DNA of 64,000 nucleotides from Bacillus inaquosorum KCTC 13429 (GCF_000332645.1 NZ_AMXN01000001.1:248001-312000); one strand, 5' to 3'; positions 28,663-37,297 are shown, numbered from the stretch's first letter. The notes: generated by a model not told the origin, from the sequence alone. Numbers and translations: made by a program.

Positions 28663-29754
28663 TCAGGATAAAAGATCAAGCTCACTTTTGAGGTAATCAG
28701 CTCTTTTTATAATATACTCACATATTACATCCGGCTCACGGTCAAAACGCTCAATATCATTCTTTTTATATGGGTCCATCAGGACAAACGGTCTAATCTG
28801 CTCATACATCGCCATTATTTTCGGTTTCATATATTCAATTGTAAAAAGAGATTGGAGCGTTTCTTCTAACAGATGTTTGTAGGACCTGCGAAAATCGGGT
28901 TCATCCAATATCCGGGCGGTTAGTGTATTAAATCCTTGAATTCTTACATAATCGGCAGCCATCCGCTCTCCGTGGATATCCCTGCCCCAGGTCGCATCAT
29001 AATCCCAAGGAATCACCTCAAATAATCCGGTTTCACTGTTTCTGTACAACGCGTAGTTGTGGACAAACCCGTCATAGTTTGAGGTGAACACAATGCCGGC
29101 GAGCCAGCGCAAATACTTGTCGATATCCACATGCTTTGTCACTTCCGATTTAAATTGGGCTTTAGGGACAGTATTAATTTTAAAGATCATATCCTGTAAA
29201 TAAAAATCGTCTTCCTCAGTCCCTGTCTTCTTTTCATATCCATGCTCAAGCGATGTCTTCGTTTCCCTTTCCAAATCGCTCATCAGAGAGAAATTAGCAT
29301 CATCATCAACCGCGTAAAAAACCGCCCCGTCCGCCAGCTTCCTTTTCGCTAAATAAAATTCGTCGACGGATTCAAGTTCAAGATAAACCCCTTCATTCTT
29401 TCCATTCACCTTTAAAAACACAAACTCCGCCTTTGGTGACAGCGTCCCAAGCTCTGAGAAAAAATCCAGGGACAATTTGTTTCTCATCATGGAAGGATCT
29501 TTATACTCCGCATTTAAGTGAATCTCTCTCGCGCCGCGGAATGTTTTCGGCTGATAAAAGGAAATATGGTATGACTTCTTTTTGAAGTCTCTGATATGCG
29601 ATCCCCGATAAGCGATATCAATATCCAGCCTTTTTTGATTTACCTTCATCACAGCCGGCACCGGATCATCGTCCCATATATCCTTTTTTAATTCACGCAA
29701 ATCTTTTGGATGAACAAACAGCTGATAAAGCGGCATATTGGATTGGTTCTTCAT
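28663..29754 (-). CDS. cotH: Spore coat kinase CotH
   Basis: Inner/outer spore coat morphogenetic protein with an atypical kinase fold. CotH family members phosphorylate serines of CotB and CotG. 363 residues from ATG 29754 (GGGGGA upstream); an earlier in-frame TTG at 29772 is less likely. Key segments: AYRGSHIRDFKKKSYHI (nucleotide-binding region), GVYLELESVDEFYL (about 125) and VIPWDYDATWGRD (about 245, metal-binding Asp). The gene is head-to-head with cotG. Its SigK-type promoter appears to lie beyond cotG at 30733-30759, so the cotH leader would run antisense through cotG. The cotB gene usually found downstream is absent here. Confidence 0.93.
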   Translation of the reverse strand: MKNQSNMPLYQLFVHPKDLRELKKDIWDDDPVPAVMKVNQKRLDIDIAYRGSHIRDFKKKSYHISFYQPKTFRGAREIHLNAEYKDPSMMRNKLSLDFFSELGTLSPKAEFVFLKVNGKNEGVYLELESVDEFYLAKRKLADGAVFYAVDDDANFSLMSDLERETKTSLEHGYEKKTGTEEDDFYLQDMIFKINTVPKAQFKSEVTKHVDIDKYLRWLAGIVFTSNYDGFVHNYALYRNSETGLFEVIPWDYDATWGRDIHGERMAADYVRIQGFNTLTARILDEPDFRRSYKHLLEETLQSLFTIEYMKPKIMAMYEQIRPFVLMDPYKKNDIERFDREPDVICEYIIKRADYLKSELDLLS

Positions 29755-29896
29755 CCATAATCCCCCTAACAAATTTTAGGCTTTTATTTTTGTGAGATCT
29801 CAGCGGAACACTTATACACTTTTAAAAAACGTGCGTACTATGTGGGTAGTAAGGATATTTATCCTTAAAAACATTTTTTAAAAGGAGGATTTCAAA

Positions 29897-30649
29897 TTGG
29901 GCCACTATTCCCATTCTGACATCAAAGAAGCGGTGAAATCCGCTAAAAAAGAAGGTTTGAAGGACTATTTATACCAAGAGCCTCATGGAAAAAAGCGCAG
30001 CCATAAAAAGTCGTACCGCTCTCACAAAAAATCACGCAGCTTCAAAAAATCGTACTGTTCTCACAAGAAATCACGCAGCCACAAAAAATCATACTGTTCT
30101 CATAAGAAATCACGCAGCTATAAGAAATCGTACTGCTCTCACAAGAAATCACGCAGCTTCAAAAAATCGTACTGCTCTCACAAGAAATCACGCAGCCACA
30201 AAAAATCGTACTGCTCTCACAAGAAATCACGCAGCTTCAAAAAATCGTACTGCTCTCACAAAAAATCTCGTAGCTTCAAAAAGTCGTACCGCTCTCACAA
30301 AAAATCACGCAGCTTCAAAAAATCGTACTGCTCTCACAAAAAATCTCGCAGCTTCAAAAAGTCGTACCGCTCTCACAAAAAATCTCGCAGCTTCAAAAAA
30401 TCGTACTGCTCTCACAAAAAATCTCGCAGCTACAAAAAGTCTTACTGCTCTCACAAGAAAAGGTCTCGCAGCTACAAAAAGTCTTTCCACGCACTCAAAA
30501 AAACGTATTATTCTCATGAGAAAACATCTCACAAAAAACATTACAAAAAACCGCACCACGACTACTACAAAAAACATGATGATTATCACAGCAAAAAAGA
30601 ATTCTGGAAAGACGGCAATTGCTGGGTAGTCAAAAAGAAATACAAATAA
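29897..30649 (+). CDS. cotG: Spore coat protein CotG, expanded repeat form
   Basis: Outer-coat structural protein assembled in a CotH-dependent way and rich in phosphorylatable Ser and Lys. The TTG start at 29897 has AAAAGGAGG upstream. Residues 1-42 are unique. Residues 43-185 are eleven head-to-tail 13-residue repeats of the form HKKSRS(F/H/Y)KKSY(C/R)S, then one 14-residue variant with an extra Arg, then a His/Lys/Tyr-rich tail ending CWVVKKKYK. The total of 250 residues is longer than the 195 I recall for 168. A terminator follows. The alternating F/H/Y and C/R variants show repeat-level shuffling. Confidence 0.93.
   Translation: MGHYSHSDIKEAVKSAKKEGLKDYLYQEPHGKKRSHKKSYRSHKKSRSFKKSYCSHKKSRSHKKSYCSHKKSRSYKKSYCSHKKSRSFKKSYCSHKKSRSHKKSYCSHKKSRSFKKSYCSHKKSRSFKKSYRSHKKSRSFKKSYCSHKKSRSFKKSYRSHKKSRSFKKSYCSHKKSRSYKKSYCSHKKRSRSYKKSFHALKKTYYSHEKTSHKKHYKKPHHDYYKKHDDYHSKKEFWKDGNCWVVKKKYK
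30023..30451 (+). repeat. 39-bp tandem repeats inside cotG (11 units)
   Basis: Eleven in-frame units of 39 bp encode HKKSRSxKKSYxS. Differences cluster at codon 7 (TTC/CAC/TAT) and codon 12 (TGT/TGC/CGC) and at silent sites (TCACGC against TCTCGC), so the array can be split into sub-blocks that were duplicated together. Confidence 0.9.
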
Positions 30650-30664
30650 TACCTTTTCATTACC

Positions 30665-30699
30665 ATAGGCTGCCGACAAATGTACGGAAGCCTATTTTT
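30665..30699 (+). terminator. cotG terminator
   Basis: ATAGGCTGCCG...CGGAAGCCTATTTTT stem with one internal mismatch, 15 bases after the cotG stop. Confidence 0.85.
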
Positions 30700-30732
30700 C
30701 ATTTTCCCCTGTATTAGATATATGTCATGACA

Positions 30733-30759
30733 TAACATATGCAACCCGCATTATTTGGT
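30733..30759 (-). promoter_or_regulatory. Candidate SigK promoter of cotH, on the far side of cotG
   Basis: On the minus strand AC (30759-30758), 16 bases, then CATATGTTA (30741-30733). This fits the mother-cell SigK pattern AC-N16/17-CATANNNTA. It would give a leader of roughly 970 bases, antisense to all of cotG. In 168 the cotH promoter is reported about 812 bp upstream; the 55 extra cotG codons here (165 bp) account for the difference. Confidence 0.7.
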
Positions 30760-30817
30760 TTCCTTGAAACCATTTCGTTATAATCAAGGTATCCTAACGA
30801 TAAAGGCGGTTTTTGCT

Positions 30818-31435
30818 ATGTACATATTTCAAGCGGATCATCTTAGTGCCAAAGACACATACAAGCTATTGTCAGGTGCCGTCATCCCCCGCCCCATTGC
30901 TTTTGTGACCACACTTTCTTCAGGGGGAACGGTAAATGCTGCGCCTTTCAGTTTTTATAACGTTGTCAGCTCTGATCCTCCGCTTCTCAGTATTTCTGTT
31001 AACAGGGCGGGAGGACGCCAAAAAGATACAGCCCGAAACGCATTAGAGAATGGAGAATTTGTTGTCCATGTCAGTGATGAAGCCATTATTGAAGACATCA
31101 ATGAAACGGCGGCAAGCTTAGGGCCCGACGAAAGCGAACTCACACGGACCTCGCTTCATCCTGTCGAAAGCAAATCTGTTTCAGTTCCCGGCATTAAGGA
31201 GGCACGCATTCGTTTTGAATGCACATTAGAGCGGCATATGACGTTCGACAATGATCAAGGCGTGACGACAGCAGATCTGCTCATCGGCAGAGTTGTCTGC
31301 TTCCATCTGGATGAAAAAGTGTATGATGCCGAAAAAGGGTATGTTTTGACAGATGAATTAAAGCCAGCCTCAAGATTGGCGGGAAACCACTATGCGAAGC
31401 TCGGTGAAGAATTTACGCTGGTTCGTCCCAGCTGA
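30818..31435 (+). CDS. ywrF: Flavin reductase-like FMN-binding protein YwrF
   Basis: Split-barrel FMN-binding protein of the flavoredoxin/flavin reductase-like family, 205 residues, cytosolic. The family core is seen in TYKLLSGAVIPRPIAFVTT, AAPFSFYNVVSSDPPLLSISV and VVHVSDE, which line the FMN phosphate and ring. Substrate unknown. ATG 30818 with AAAGGCGG upstream gives the 168-like length; the upstream in-frame ATG at 30755 would overlap the cotH promoter region. A terminator follows. Confidence 0.88.
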   Translation: MYIFQADHLSAKDTYKLLSGAVIPRPIAFVTTLSSGGTVNAAPFSFYNVVSSDPPLLSISVNRAGGRQKDTARNALENGEFVVHVSDEAIIEDINETAASLGPDESELTRTSLHPVESKSVSVPGIKEARIRFECTLERHMTFDNDQGVTTADLLIGRVVCFHLDEKVYDAEKGYVLTDELKPASRLAGNHYAKLGEEFTLVRPS

Positions 31436-31502
31436 ACAAAGGGACTATTTAAATAGAAGAAACTAGTCAAAAAGACCTCGTAATCACAAAATGTTGCCTA
31501 TA

Positions 31503-31541
31503 AAAAAAGAACACCCGGAGAAAGTCCGGGTGTTCTTTTAT
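31503..31541 (+). terminator. ywrF terminator
   Basis: AAAGAACACCCGGA...TCCGGGTGTTCTTTTA is a perfect 14-bp stem. Confidence 0.9.
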
Positions 31542-31592
31542 GAAACATTTTTCCTTTCTCTTCGTATAAAAGGTAGATTAGGAGGGATTGGA

Positions 31593-31928
31593 ATGGCAAA
31601 CTTTTGGATATTAATGCTGATCGCTATTACCATCAGCACTGCCTCTCAATTTTATATAAAGAAAAAATTCGGTATTGATAAATCCGGCTGGCGGTATAAG
31701 CATGTCAGCAATACACACAAATGGATCGAAATCATTTTACTTATTTTATTTGTGTTCTCACTCCCCTTTTTTCCAGTTGAATATATGCTTCTTTTATTTT
31801 TTATTGTGATTGACTCACTTCGTATTTTTATGGAATGGAATTATAGACCTGAAGATAAGCAGTATATGTACCACATGATAGAGGTCTCCCTCATGTTTGC
31901 CCTTTTGATTTATATTTGTATCCTCTAG
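31593..31928 (+). CDS. ywrE: Small membrane protein YwrE (DUF4181-like)
   Basis: A 111-residue protein with three or four membrane segments (N-terminal WILMLIAITISTAS, two central ones, and a C-terminal SLMFALLIYICIL) and a conserved soluble loop WRYKHVSNTHKW after TM1. It resembles the DUF4181 family, whose function is unknown. ATG 31593 has TTAGGAGGG upstream. It stands alone, convergent with ywrD, whose stop lies only four bases away. Confidence 0.85.
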   Translation: MANFWILMLIAITISTASQFYIKKKFGIDKSGWRYKHVSNTHKWIEIILLILFVFSLPFFPVEYMLLLFFIVIDSLRIFMEWNYRPEDKQYMYHMIEVSLMFALLIYICIL

Positions 31929-31932
31929 TTAT

Positions 31933-33510
31933 TTAAATTCCAACAGCCGCCCCATCTCCCCGCGGGTCGGCTCCGCCTTGGAGAAAGCCTTCTTCATCAA
32001 CTTTGATTGCTGCTGCGTGTCCCATCAGCGGATCATAGTCACCGACAACCTCAACGAGATGTCCGCTGTCTTTCAGCTTTTGAATTGTTTTCTCTGTGAA
32101 TCTGCCCTCGACTCTGAGACCTTCATATTCCTCTCCCCACGTTCTGCCCCATACCCAGCGCGGTTCGCTGATTGCCTGCTGAGGGTGCATTCCGTAGTCC
32201 AGCATTCGGGTAATGATGGCCGTCTGGGTCTGCGGCTGGCCCTCGCCGCCTTGTGTGCCGTACAGGATTTTCGGTTTTCCGTCTTTGCAGGCCATAGCTG
32301 GCATAAGCGTGTGGAAGCTGCGCTTTTTCGGTTCAAGCGTATTGACATGATCTTGATCCAATGAGAAAAATGACCCGCGGTTTTGCAGTAATATGCCTGT
32401 ATCGCCAGCAGTGACTGTCGAGCCAAATTCAAAATACAGGCTTTGAATGAATGACACTGCGTTGCCATCCGCATCGATGACGGCCGCATATGCCGTGTCA
32501 CTTCCCACTGGCCTGCTTTCTGCCGGTTCTGCCAGATAGCCGATTTCTTCCGCCAATTGTTTCGCATATTTTTTGTCCAAAAGCCTTTCAAGCGGAATGT
32601 CCGCAAACGCCGGATCAGTCAAGACGGCATTCCGATCTAGGAAACTCTTTTTCAACGCCTCCACAAGCACATGATAATACTCAAATGAACCGTGCTCGAT
32701 TTGGCGGAAATCATAGTTTTCCAAAATGTTTAGTGTTAATAAACCGGTAAAACCCTGAGAATTCGGCGGCGCCTGGTACACACTGTATCCTCGATAATCA
32801 CTTGATACAGGCTCCGCCCACTCGCCCCGGTGCGCTTTAAAATCATCGAGTGACATGTAACTGCCGTTATGCTGTAAATACGAGACAATCCGCTGAGCAA
32901 TATCTCCTTCATAGAAGGCACTTCTTCCTTTTTCAGCAATCATGTTCAGGCTCTCTGCAAGCTCTTTTTGCACAAACCGCTCTCCCGGGACAGGCGCTTG
33001 GCCGCTTCTCGTGAAAATGTCGGCCGTGTAAGGCGTGGAGGCCAGCAGTTCAAGATTCATTTCTGTGTGACGGCACTGATCAGCAGATACTGGAAAACCA
33101 TTTTGGGCATAGTCGAGTGCAGGCTCCAACACGTCCGTAAGAGACATACGTCCGTACTCCTTCAGTACAGCATCCCAGCTATCAACCATTCCTGGTACGG
33201 TAATGGCACTGTCGATTCCGCGCAGCGGAATCGCGCTCTTTCCCTTGTATACATCTCTCGTTACATTTTTCCCTGAACGTCCGCTGCCATTATAGACTCT
33301 TACCTCCTTTGTTTCCTGGTGAAAGGTCAGCCAAAAGGAATCTCCGCCAAGTCCCGTCATATGCGGATATACAACTGCCAGACAAGCACTCACCGCAACG
33401 GCAGCGTCAAACGCGTTTCCTCCCTTGTCCAGTATGCAGTTTCCAGCTTGTGAAGCGAGATAATGCGGACTGACGACCATTTGCTTTGTACCGATGACAG
33501 ATTTGTTCAT
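31933..33510 (-). CDS. ywrD: Gamma-glutamyltransferase-like Ntn hydrolase YwrD
   Basis: Member of the gamma-glutamyltranspeptidase family, 525 residues, without a recognisable signal peptide (MNKSVIGTKQMVVSPHYLAS), so probably cytosolic unlike secreted Ggt. The N-terminal part has HMTGLGGDSFWL. The autocleavage site should be the Thr of SDTAYAAVIDADGNAVS (about residue 345), and the small-subunit glycine motif reads GTQGGEGQPQTQ. Substrate specificity is uncertain and may differ from glutathione or PGA. ATG 33510 has AAAGGGG upstream. It is divergent from ywrC. Confidence 0.88.
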   Translation of the reverse strand: MNKSVIGTKQMVVSPHYLASQAGNCILDKGGNAFDAAVAVSACLAVVYPHMTGLGGDSFWLTFHQETKEVRVYNGSGRSGKNVTRDVYKGKSAIPLRGIDSAITVPGMVDSWDAVLKEYGRMSLTDVLEPALDYAQNGFPVSADQCRHTEMNLELLASTPYTADIFTRSGQAPVPGERFVQKELAESLNMIAEKGRSAFYEGDIAQRIVSYLQHNGSYMSLDDFKAHRGEWAEPVSSDYRGYSVYQAPPNSQGFTGLLTLNILENYDFRQIEHGSFEYYHVLVEALKKSFLDRNAVLTDPAFADIPLERLLDKKYAKQLAEEIGYLAEPAESRPVGSDTAYAAVIDADGNAVSFIQSLYFEFGSTVTAGDTGILLQNRGSFFSLDQDHVNTLEPKKRSFHTLMPAMACKDGKPKILYGTQGGEGQPQTQTAIITRMLDYGMHPQQAISEPRWVWGRTWGEEYEGLRVEGRFTEKTIQKLKDSGHLVEVVGDYDPLMGHAAAIKVDEEGFLQGGADPRGDGAAVGI

Positions 33511-33630
33511 CACAAGTCCCCTTTTTTAAGAGATTTTCTTCAGTATAGGGAGCCTGATTTTCCACTTCTACTGATCCGGCAGAAAAACTGACGAACTTTA
33601 TCCTTTTCGCAAATAACAAGATATATTTCC

Positions 33631-33649
33631 ATTCATTTTGAAAATGAAT
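33631..33649. promoter_or_regulatory. Palindromic operator candidate ahead of ywrC
   Basis: ATTCATTTT-G-AAAATGAAT is a perfect 19-bp palindrome seven bases upstream of the -35 of the ywrC promoter (TTTACA 33657-33662, 16 bases, TATGAT 33679-33684). Its size suits an Lrp/AsnC-type dimer site, hence autoregulation by YwrC. Confidence 0.5.
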
Positions 33650-33723
33650 ATAAAAATTTACATTCGAAACGTAACTTTTATGATAAAATGATGTCTAAAA
33701 GGCTACGAAAGCAGGTGGAGCAA

Positions 33724-34200
33724 TTGAGTCACGAATATCAAATTCCCAACCTTGTTCTTGATGAGATCGACAAACAAATTCTCACCATTTTGCATGAGGA
33801 AGGCAGGATATCTTATACGGATCTTGGCAAAAGAGTTGATTTGTCACGGGTCGCTGTACAGGCTCGAATTAACCAATTAATCGAAGCCGGTGTGATTGAA
33901 AAATTCACCGCTGTTATCAATCCCGCTAAAATCGGCATCCATGTATCCGTGTTTTTCAATGTCGAGGTCGAACCGCAGTTTTTAGAAGAGGTCGCTCTTA
34001 AGCTTGAGGAAGAGCCTGCGGTCACCAGCCTTTATCACATGACAGGCCCGAGCAAGCTGCATATGCATGGGATCTTTGCCAACGATCAAGAGATGGAAGA
34101 GTTTTTAACAAAGCGGCTGTATCCGCTGCGAGGCGTCGTCAGCGTTGATTGCCAGATGCTCATCAAACGCTACAAAAGCCGTATGGGAATGAAGCTGTAA
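33724..34200 (+). CDS. ywrC: Lrp/AsnC-family regulator YwrC
   Basis: Feast/famine transcription regulator of 158 residues. It has an N-terminal HTH ([37 protein letters not shown]) and a C-terminal RAM/AsnC ligand domain. The TTG at 33724 with AGGTGGAG upstream is chosen because the longer ATG start at 33688 lies next to the -10 and lacks an RBS. It sits 13 bases before the ywrB-ywrA chromate transporter pair, so it probably regulates that operon as well as the divergent ywrD. Confidence 0.9.
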   Translation: MSHEYQIPNLVLDEIDKQILTILHEEGRISYTDLGKRVDLSRVAVQARINQLIEAGVIEKFTAVINPAKIGIHVSVFFNVEVEPQFLEEVALKLEEEPAVTSLYHMTGPSKLHMHGIFANDQEMEEFLTKRLYPLRGVVSVDCQMLIKRYKSRMGMKL

Positions 34201-34213
34201 AGGAGAGAAACGA

Positions 34214-34807
34214 ATGAAAAACCATCCTTATCGGGATATGACGGCCGCAATGGTGCGCACTGGAATATTAGGGTTCGGGGGCGGGCCTTCCGTGATTCCG
34301 CTGATCCGCCATGAAGCGGTCAATAAATATAAATGGGTTGATGATGATGAATTCGGAGAAATATTAGCGATCGCTAATGCGCTTCCCGGACCAATTGCCA
34401 CAAAAATGGCGGCGTATCTGGGCTTCAAGCTAAAAGGCACGTTAGGCGCAATCGTGGCGACTCTCGCCCATATTCTGCCTACATGTCTTGCTATGGTGGG
34501 CTTGTTTGCGGCTGTAAATGTCTTAAGCCATTCAGCAATTGTTGCCGGCATGATTGGTGCCGTAACACCGGTGATTGCCGTAATGCTCGGCATCATGGCG
34601 TACGAGTTTGGGCAAAAAGCGCTTAAAGGTTTCGGCTGGGTTACCGGCATCCTGTTTTTCATCATCGCTTTTATCGGCCTGCAAACGTTGCAGATCAATC
34701 CCGGCTTGGTCATTATCATTTTCTTAGCGTACGGTGCGTTTCATTTTAAATGGAAAGACAAAATCACAAATAAACATTCAAAAGATAAAGGAATGTCTGC
34801 CTCATGA
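34214..34807 (+). CDS. ywrB: Chromate transporter subunit YwrB (short-chain CHR)
   Basis: Short-chain CHR-family membrane protein of 197 residues with about six membrane segments. The family signature GFGGGPSVIPLIRHE is near the N-terminus and ALPGPIATKMAAYLG near residue 55. Such pairs form a heteromeric chromate (and possibly sulfate-like anion) exporter. RBS AAAGGAGAG. It overlaps ywrA by four bases. Confidence 0.92.
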   Translation: MKNHPYRDMTAAMVRTGILGFGGGPSVIPLIRHEAVNKYKWVDDDEFGEILAIANALPGPIATKMAAYLGFKLKGTLGAIVATLAHILPTCLAMVGLFAAVNVLSHSAIVAGMIGAVTPVIAVMLGIMAYEFGQKALKGFGWVTGILFFIIAFIGLQTLQINPGLVIIIFLAYGAFHFKWKDKITNKHSKDKGMSAS

Positions 34808-35340
34808 TCATGATGTATGTATTTCTGGCATTTTTTATCGCAAACGTACTCGGATACGGCGGCGGGCCTGCGTCTATCCCACTGATGTTTGAAGAAGTCG
34901 TAAACAGATACAGCTGGCTGTCAAACGACCAATTCTCAAACATGCTCGCACTTGCGAACGCATTGCCAGGCCCGATCGCAACCAAAATCGCCGCGTATGT
35001 CGGCTACAGCGCAGGCGGGTGGCCCGGTTTTCTAATTGCGCTGATCGCAACTGTCGTACCGTCGGCGCTCGCATTGATTGTCCTGCTGCGTATCATTCAG
35101 CGCTTCCGCCAATCACCCGTTATCAAAGGCATGACACTGTCCGTTCAGCCTGTCATTGCTGTCATGATGCTTATTCTTACCTGGCAAATCGGCGCAGACG
35201 GCATCAAAGCGATCGGCTGGATCCAATCTCTAGTGATTGCGGGGATTTCCCTCCTTGCTATGACAAAATTCAAGATGCATCCGGCATTTTTGATTATCGC
35301 AGCGTTTTTATATGGAGGCCTTGTAATCCCCTATTTATAG
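34804..35340 (+). CDS. ywrA: Chromate transporter subunit YwrA (short-chain CHR)
   Basis: Partner of ywrB: 178 residues, about six membrane segments, the parallel motifs GYGGGPASIPLMFEE and ALPGPIATKIAAYVG. It starts inside the ywrB stop (ATGA), indicating translational coupling and a 1:1 complex. The two halves together equal one long-chain ChrA. The operon ends at the terminator at 35341. Confidence 0.92.
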   Translation: MIMMYVFLAFFIANVLGYGGGPASIPLMFEEVVNRYSWLSNDQFSNMLALANALPGPIATKIAAYVGYSAGGWPGFLIALIATVVPSALALIVLLRIIQRFRQSPVIKGMTLSVQPVIAVMMLILTWQIGADGIKAIGWIQSLVIAGISLLAMTKFKMHPAFLIIAAFLYGGLVIPYL

Positions 35341-35369
35341 AAAAAAGCACCTAGACAGGTGCTTTTTTA
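35341..35369. terminator. Bidirectional terminator between ywrA and ywqO
   Basis: AAAAAAGCACCT-AGAC-AGGTGCTTTTTT is a perfect 12-bp stem between convergent genes. Confidence 0.93.
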
Positions 35370-35585
35370 TTTTGGCCCAGATATGCCGTTTGATATGACA
35401 ACTGTTTCTTCGCTTGTATTGTCCTTGATGAGGTGCTTAATTTGCAGGGTGGTCCCTGCCATTCTCGCATATTGCTGAACCTGAGGCGAATTGGTTTCAA
35501 CCTGTATCCAAACAGAAGTGTGCGCCTTCCAAGATAAAAAGAGAGCTAGAATCAGCATGCCAGCGATAACCATGAGCAACTTCAT
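35367..35585 (-). CDS. ywqO: Small membrane-anchored protein YwqO
   Basis: A 72-residue protein with a single N-terminal membrane segment (MKLLMVIAGMLILALFLSW) and a short extracytoplasmic part. It overlaps the ywqN stop by ATGA, so it is translationally coupled to ywqN. No known domain is recognised. The name follows position in 168. Confidence 0.7.
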   Translation of the reverse strand: MKLLMVIAGMLILALFLSWKAHTSVWIQVETNSPQVQQYARMAGTTLQIKHLIKDNTSEETVVISNGISGPK

Positions 35586-36127
35586 AGAGCATCACTTCTT
35601 TTCAATAAGCTGCTCGCCGCGTTCAGCGCCTGATGATCATGAAGAATATCGCCAGGACGATTGCCTTCTCCCAGCACATAGCCTTTAAAGGGCATTCCCA
35701 TAAAATGAAAAATATGTTCAAATTGCTGAATCAGCGGCAGCCCTTTTAGTTTAGGATTGTCTCCTCCTACTGCTGTTACATATGCCTGCTTCGCTGACAT
35801 TTGCTGTTTAAAATCAGGAAATCGCGGATCTCTCAACGTCTGTGACCAGCGATCAATAAACAGCTTTAATGTCCCTGACATGCCAAACCAATAAATTGGG
35901 GTGGCGAATACAAGAATATCGCACGGCAATATCCGTTCAATGATAGAATCGTAGTCATCTTGAACAGGACGAAAGCCGCCTTGAGCGTGACGCAGATCCT
36001 CAATTGGCTGGATCTGATATTTCCGCAAATGAATATGCTCCGCATCGAATCCTTGAACAGCCTTCTCCGCAAGAAGATCCGTATTTCCGCCAGGCCTCGT
36101 TCCGCCATTAATGACCGCAATTTTCAT
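35582..36127 (-). CDS. ywqN: NADPH-dependent FMN reductase-like protein YwqN
   Basis: Flavodoxin-fold oxidoreductase of 181 residues. The FMN phosphate loop is GGTRPGGNTDLLAEK, and ATPIYWFGMSGTLKLFIDRW is the isoalloxazine loop of the iron-sulfur flavoprotein/WrbA-like family. ATG 36127 with AAAGGAG upstream is chosen; the longer in-frame start at 36169 has no RBS. It is divergent from the LysR gene ywqM, its likely regulator. Confidence 0.88.
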   Translation of the reverse strand: MKIAVINGGTRPGGNTDLLAEKAVQGFDAEHIHLRKYQIQPIEDLRHAQGGFRPVQDDYDSIIERILPCDILVFATPIYWFGMSGTLKLFIDRWSQTLRDPRFPDFKQQMSAKQAYVTAVGGDNPKLKGLPLIQQFEHIFHFMGMPFKGYVLGEGNRPGDILHDHQALNAASSLLKRSDAL

Positions 36128-36249
36128 GATGCATCTGCTCCTTTGTTTACGAATGATTTTCTCCATCATATAATGGATTCATTAATCAATACAGATGATT
36201 ATTTCGATTATTCCAATCGATAATACCGATTTAGAAAGGGCGAGAACAA

Positions 36250-37131
36250 ATGGAATTGAAGCAGCTGATCACCTTTATTACGGCAGCAGAACATGTAAAC
36301 TTCACCCTTACCGCCAAGATGCTTAACTATGCACAATCAAGCGTTACCTCTCAGATCAAATCACTTGAAGAAGAAATCGGGACTCCTTTATTTGAACGGC
36401 TCGGCAAGCGGCTCATCCTGACAGAAGCCGGTAAAACGTTCAAATCCTATGCGGAGAAGATCATTGCGTTAACAGAAGAGGCAAAAATGGCCGCAAATCA
36501 AGTAAGAGAAACAACAGGAACCTTAAAAATCGGGGCGACGGAAAGCCAGTGCACCTACCGCCTTCCGCCTATCATAAAAGAATTTAAACAGGCTTTTCCC
36601 CAAGTAAAGCTCATATTCAAACCGTATATTTCAAACGAGCAAGCGAAAGAACAGCTCTTACAGGGCCAGCTAGATATCACATTCATCCTGGATGTAAACC
36701 GGCCGGACGACGCATTACACGTTGAATCTTTGATTCAGGATGAGATCAAAATGGTGGCTGCTAACGACCATCCTTTTCCTGCAGATTTACCAGTAACATT
36801 GAAGGATCTTCAAAACGAAACCCTTCTCCTGACAGAGGACGGCTGCTCATACCGCACGCTCTTTGAGAACGCTTTACATGACGCCGGTGTCTACCCTAAT
36901 AAATTAGAATTTGTCAGCATAGAAGCCATCAAACAATGCGTGATGGCCGGACTTGGAATTGGAATCTTACCTGAAATGACAGTAAAAGATGATATTGCAG
37001 CAGGTCGGATGAAAGAACTCAATTGGCAGAGCGAATGCCCCGTTTTTACTCAATTAGCATGGCATAAGGACAAGTGGATGTCTGCACCATTGAAGGCTTT
37101 GATCGATTTGACGCGGAAAACATTCAAATAA
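36250..37131 (+). CDS. ywqM: LysR-family regulator YwqM
   Basis: LysR-type transcriptional regulator, 293 residues: N-terminal winged HTH (MELKQLITFITAAEHVNFTLTAKML...QSSVTSQI) and a C-terminal effector-binding domain. It is divergent from ywqN across 122 bp that contains short inverted repeats around CGATTATTCCAATCG (36204-36218), where an LTTR would bind. The effector is unknown. Confidence 0.9.
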   Translation: MELKQLITFITAAEHVNFTLTAKMLNYAQSSVTSQIKSLEEEIGTPLFERLGKRLILTEAGKTFKSYAEKIIALTEEAKMAANQVRETTGTLKIGATESQCTYRLPPIIKEFKQAFPQVKLIFKPYISNEQAKEQLLQGQLDITFILDVNRPDDALHVESLIQDEIKMVAANDHPFPADLPVTLKDLQNETLLLTEDGCSYRTLFENALHDAGVYPNKLEFVSIEAIKQCVMAGLGIGILPEMTVKDDIAAGRMKELNWQSECPVFTQLAWHKDKWMSAPLKALIDLTRKTFK

Positions 37132-37213
37132 AAATGTTGCCGCAAGGTTGTTTCATTGCTCGGACGGATTATCGAATGAGGGCCAGTACAAATTCGAAAA
37201 AAGCAAACAGCAT

Positions 37214-37250
37214 ACAAAAAAACACTTGCTGGCTTAGAGCCGCAAGTGTT
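37214..37250 (-). terminator. Terminator downstream of the LXG/immunity region
   Basis: AACACTTGC...GCAAGTGTT stem, followed on the minus strand by seven T. It lies after the immunity pseudogene. The rest of 37132-37297 shows no gene. Confidence 0.75.
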
Positions 37251-37297
37251 ACACGTGATTTTTCTGATAAAATGTTCGTAAGACATGTGTTTCAAGG

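Noticed and set aside
30023..30451. CRISPR-like array
   Set aside because: The units are 39-bp in-frame coding repeats without variable spacers.
29985..30629. A 214-codon open frame overlapping cotG (Thr/Ala/Asn/Arg repeats)
   Set aside because: It exists because the 39-bp cotG repeat is open in a second frame. It has no RBS of its own, and cotG with its RBS and terminator accounts for the region.
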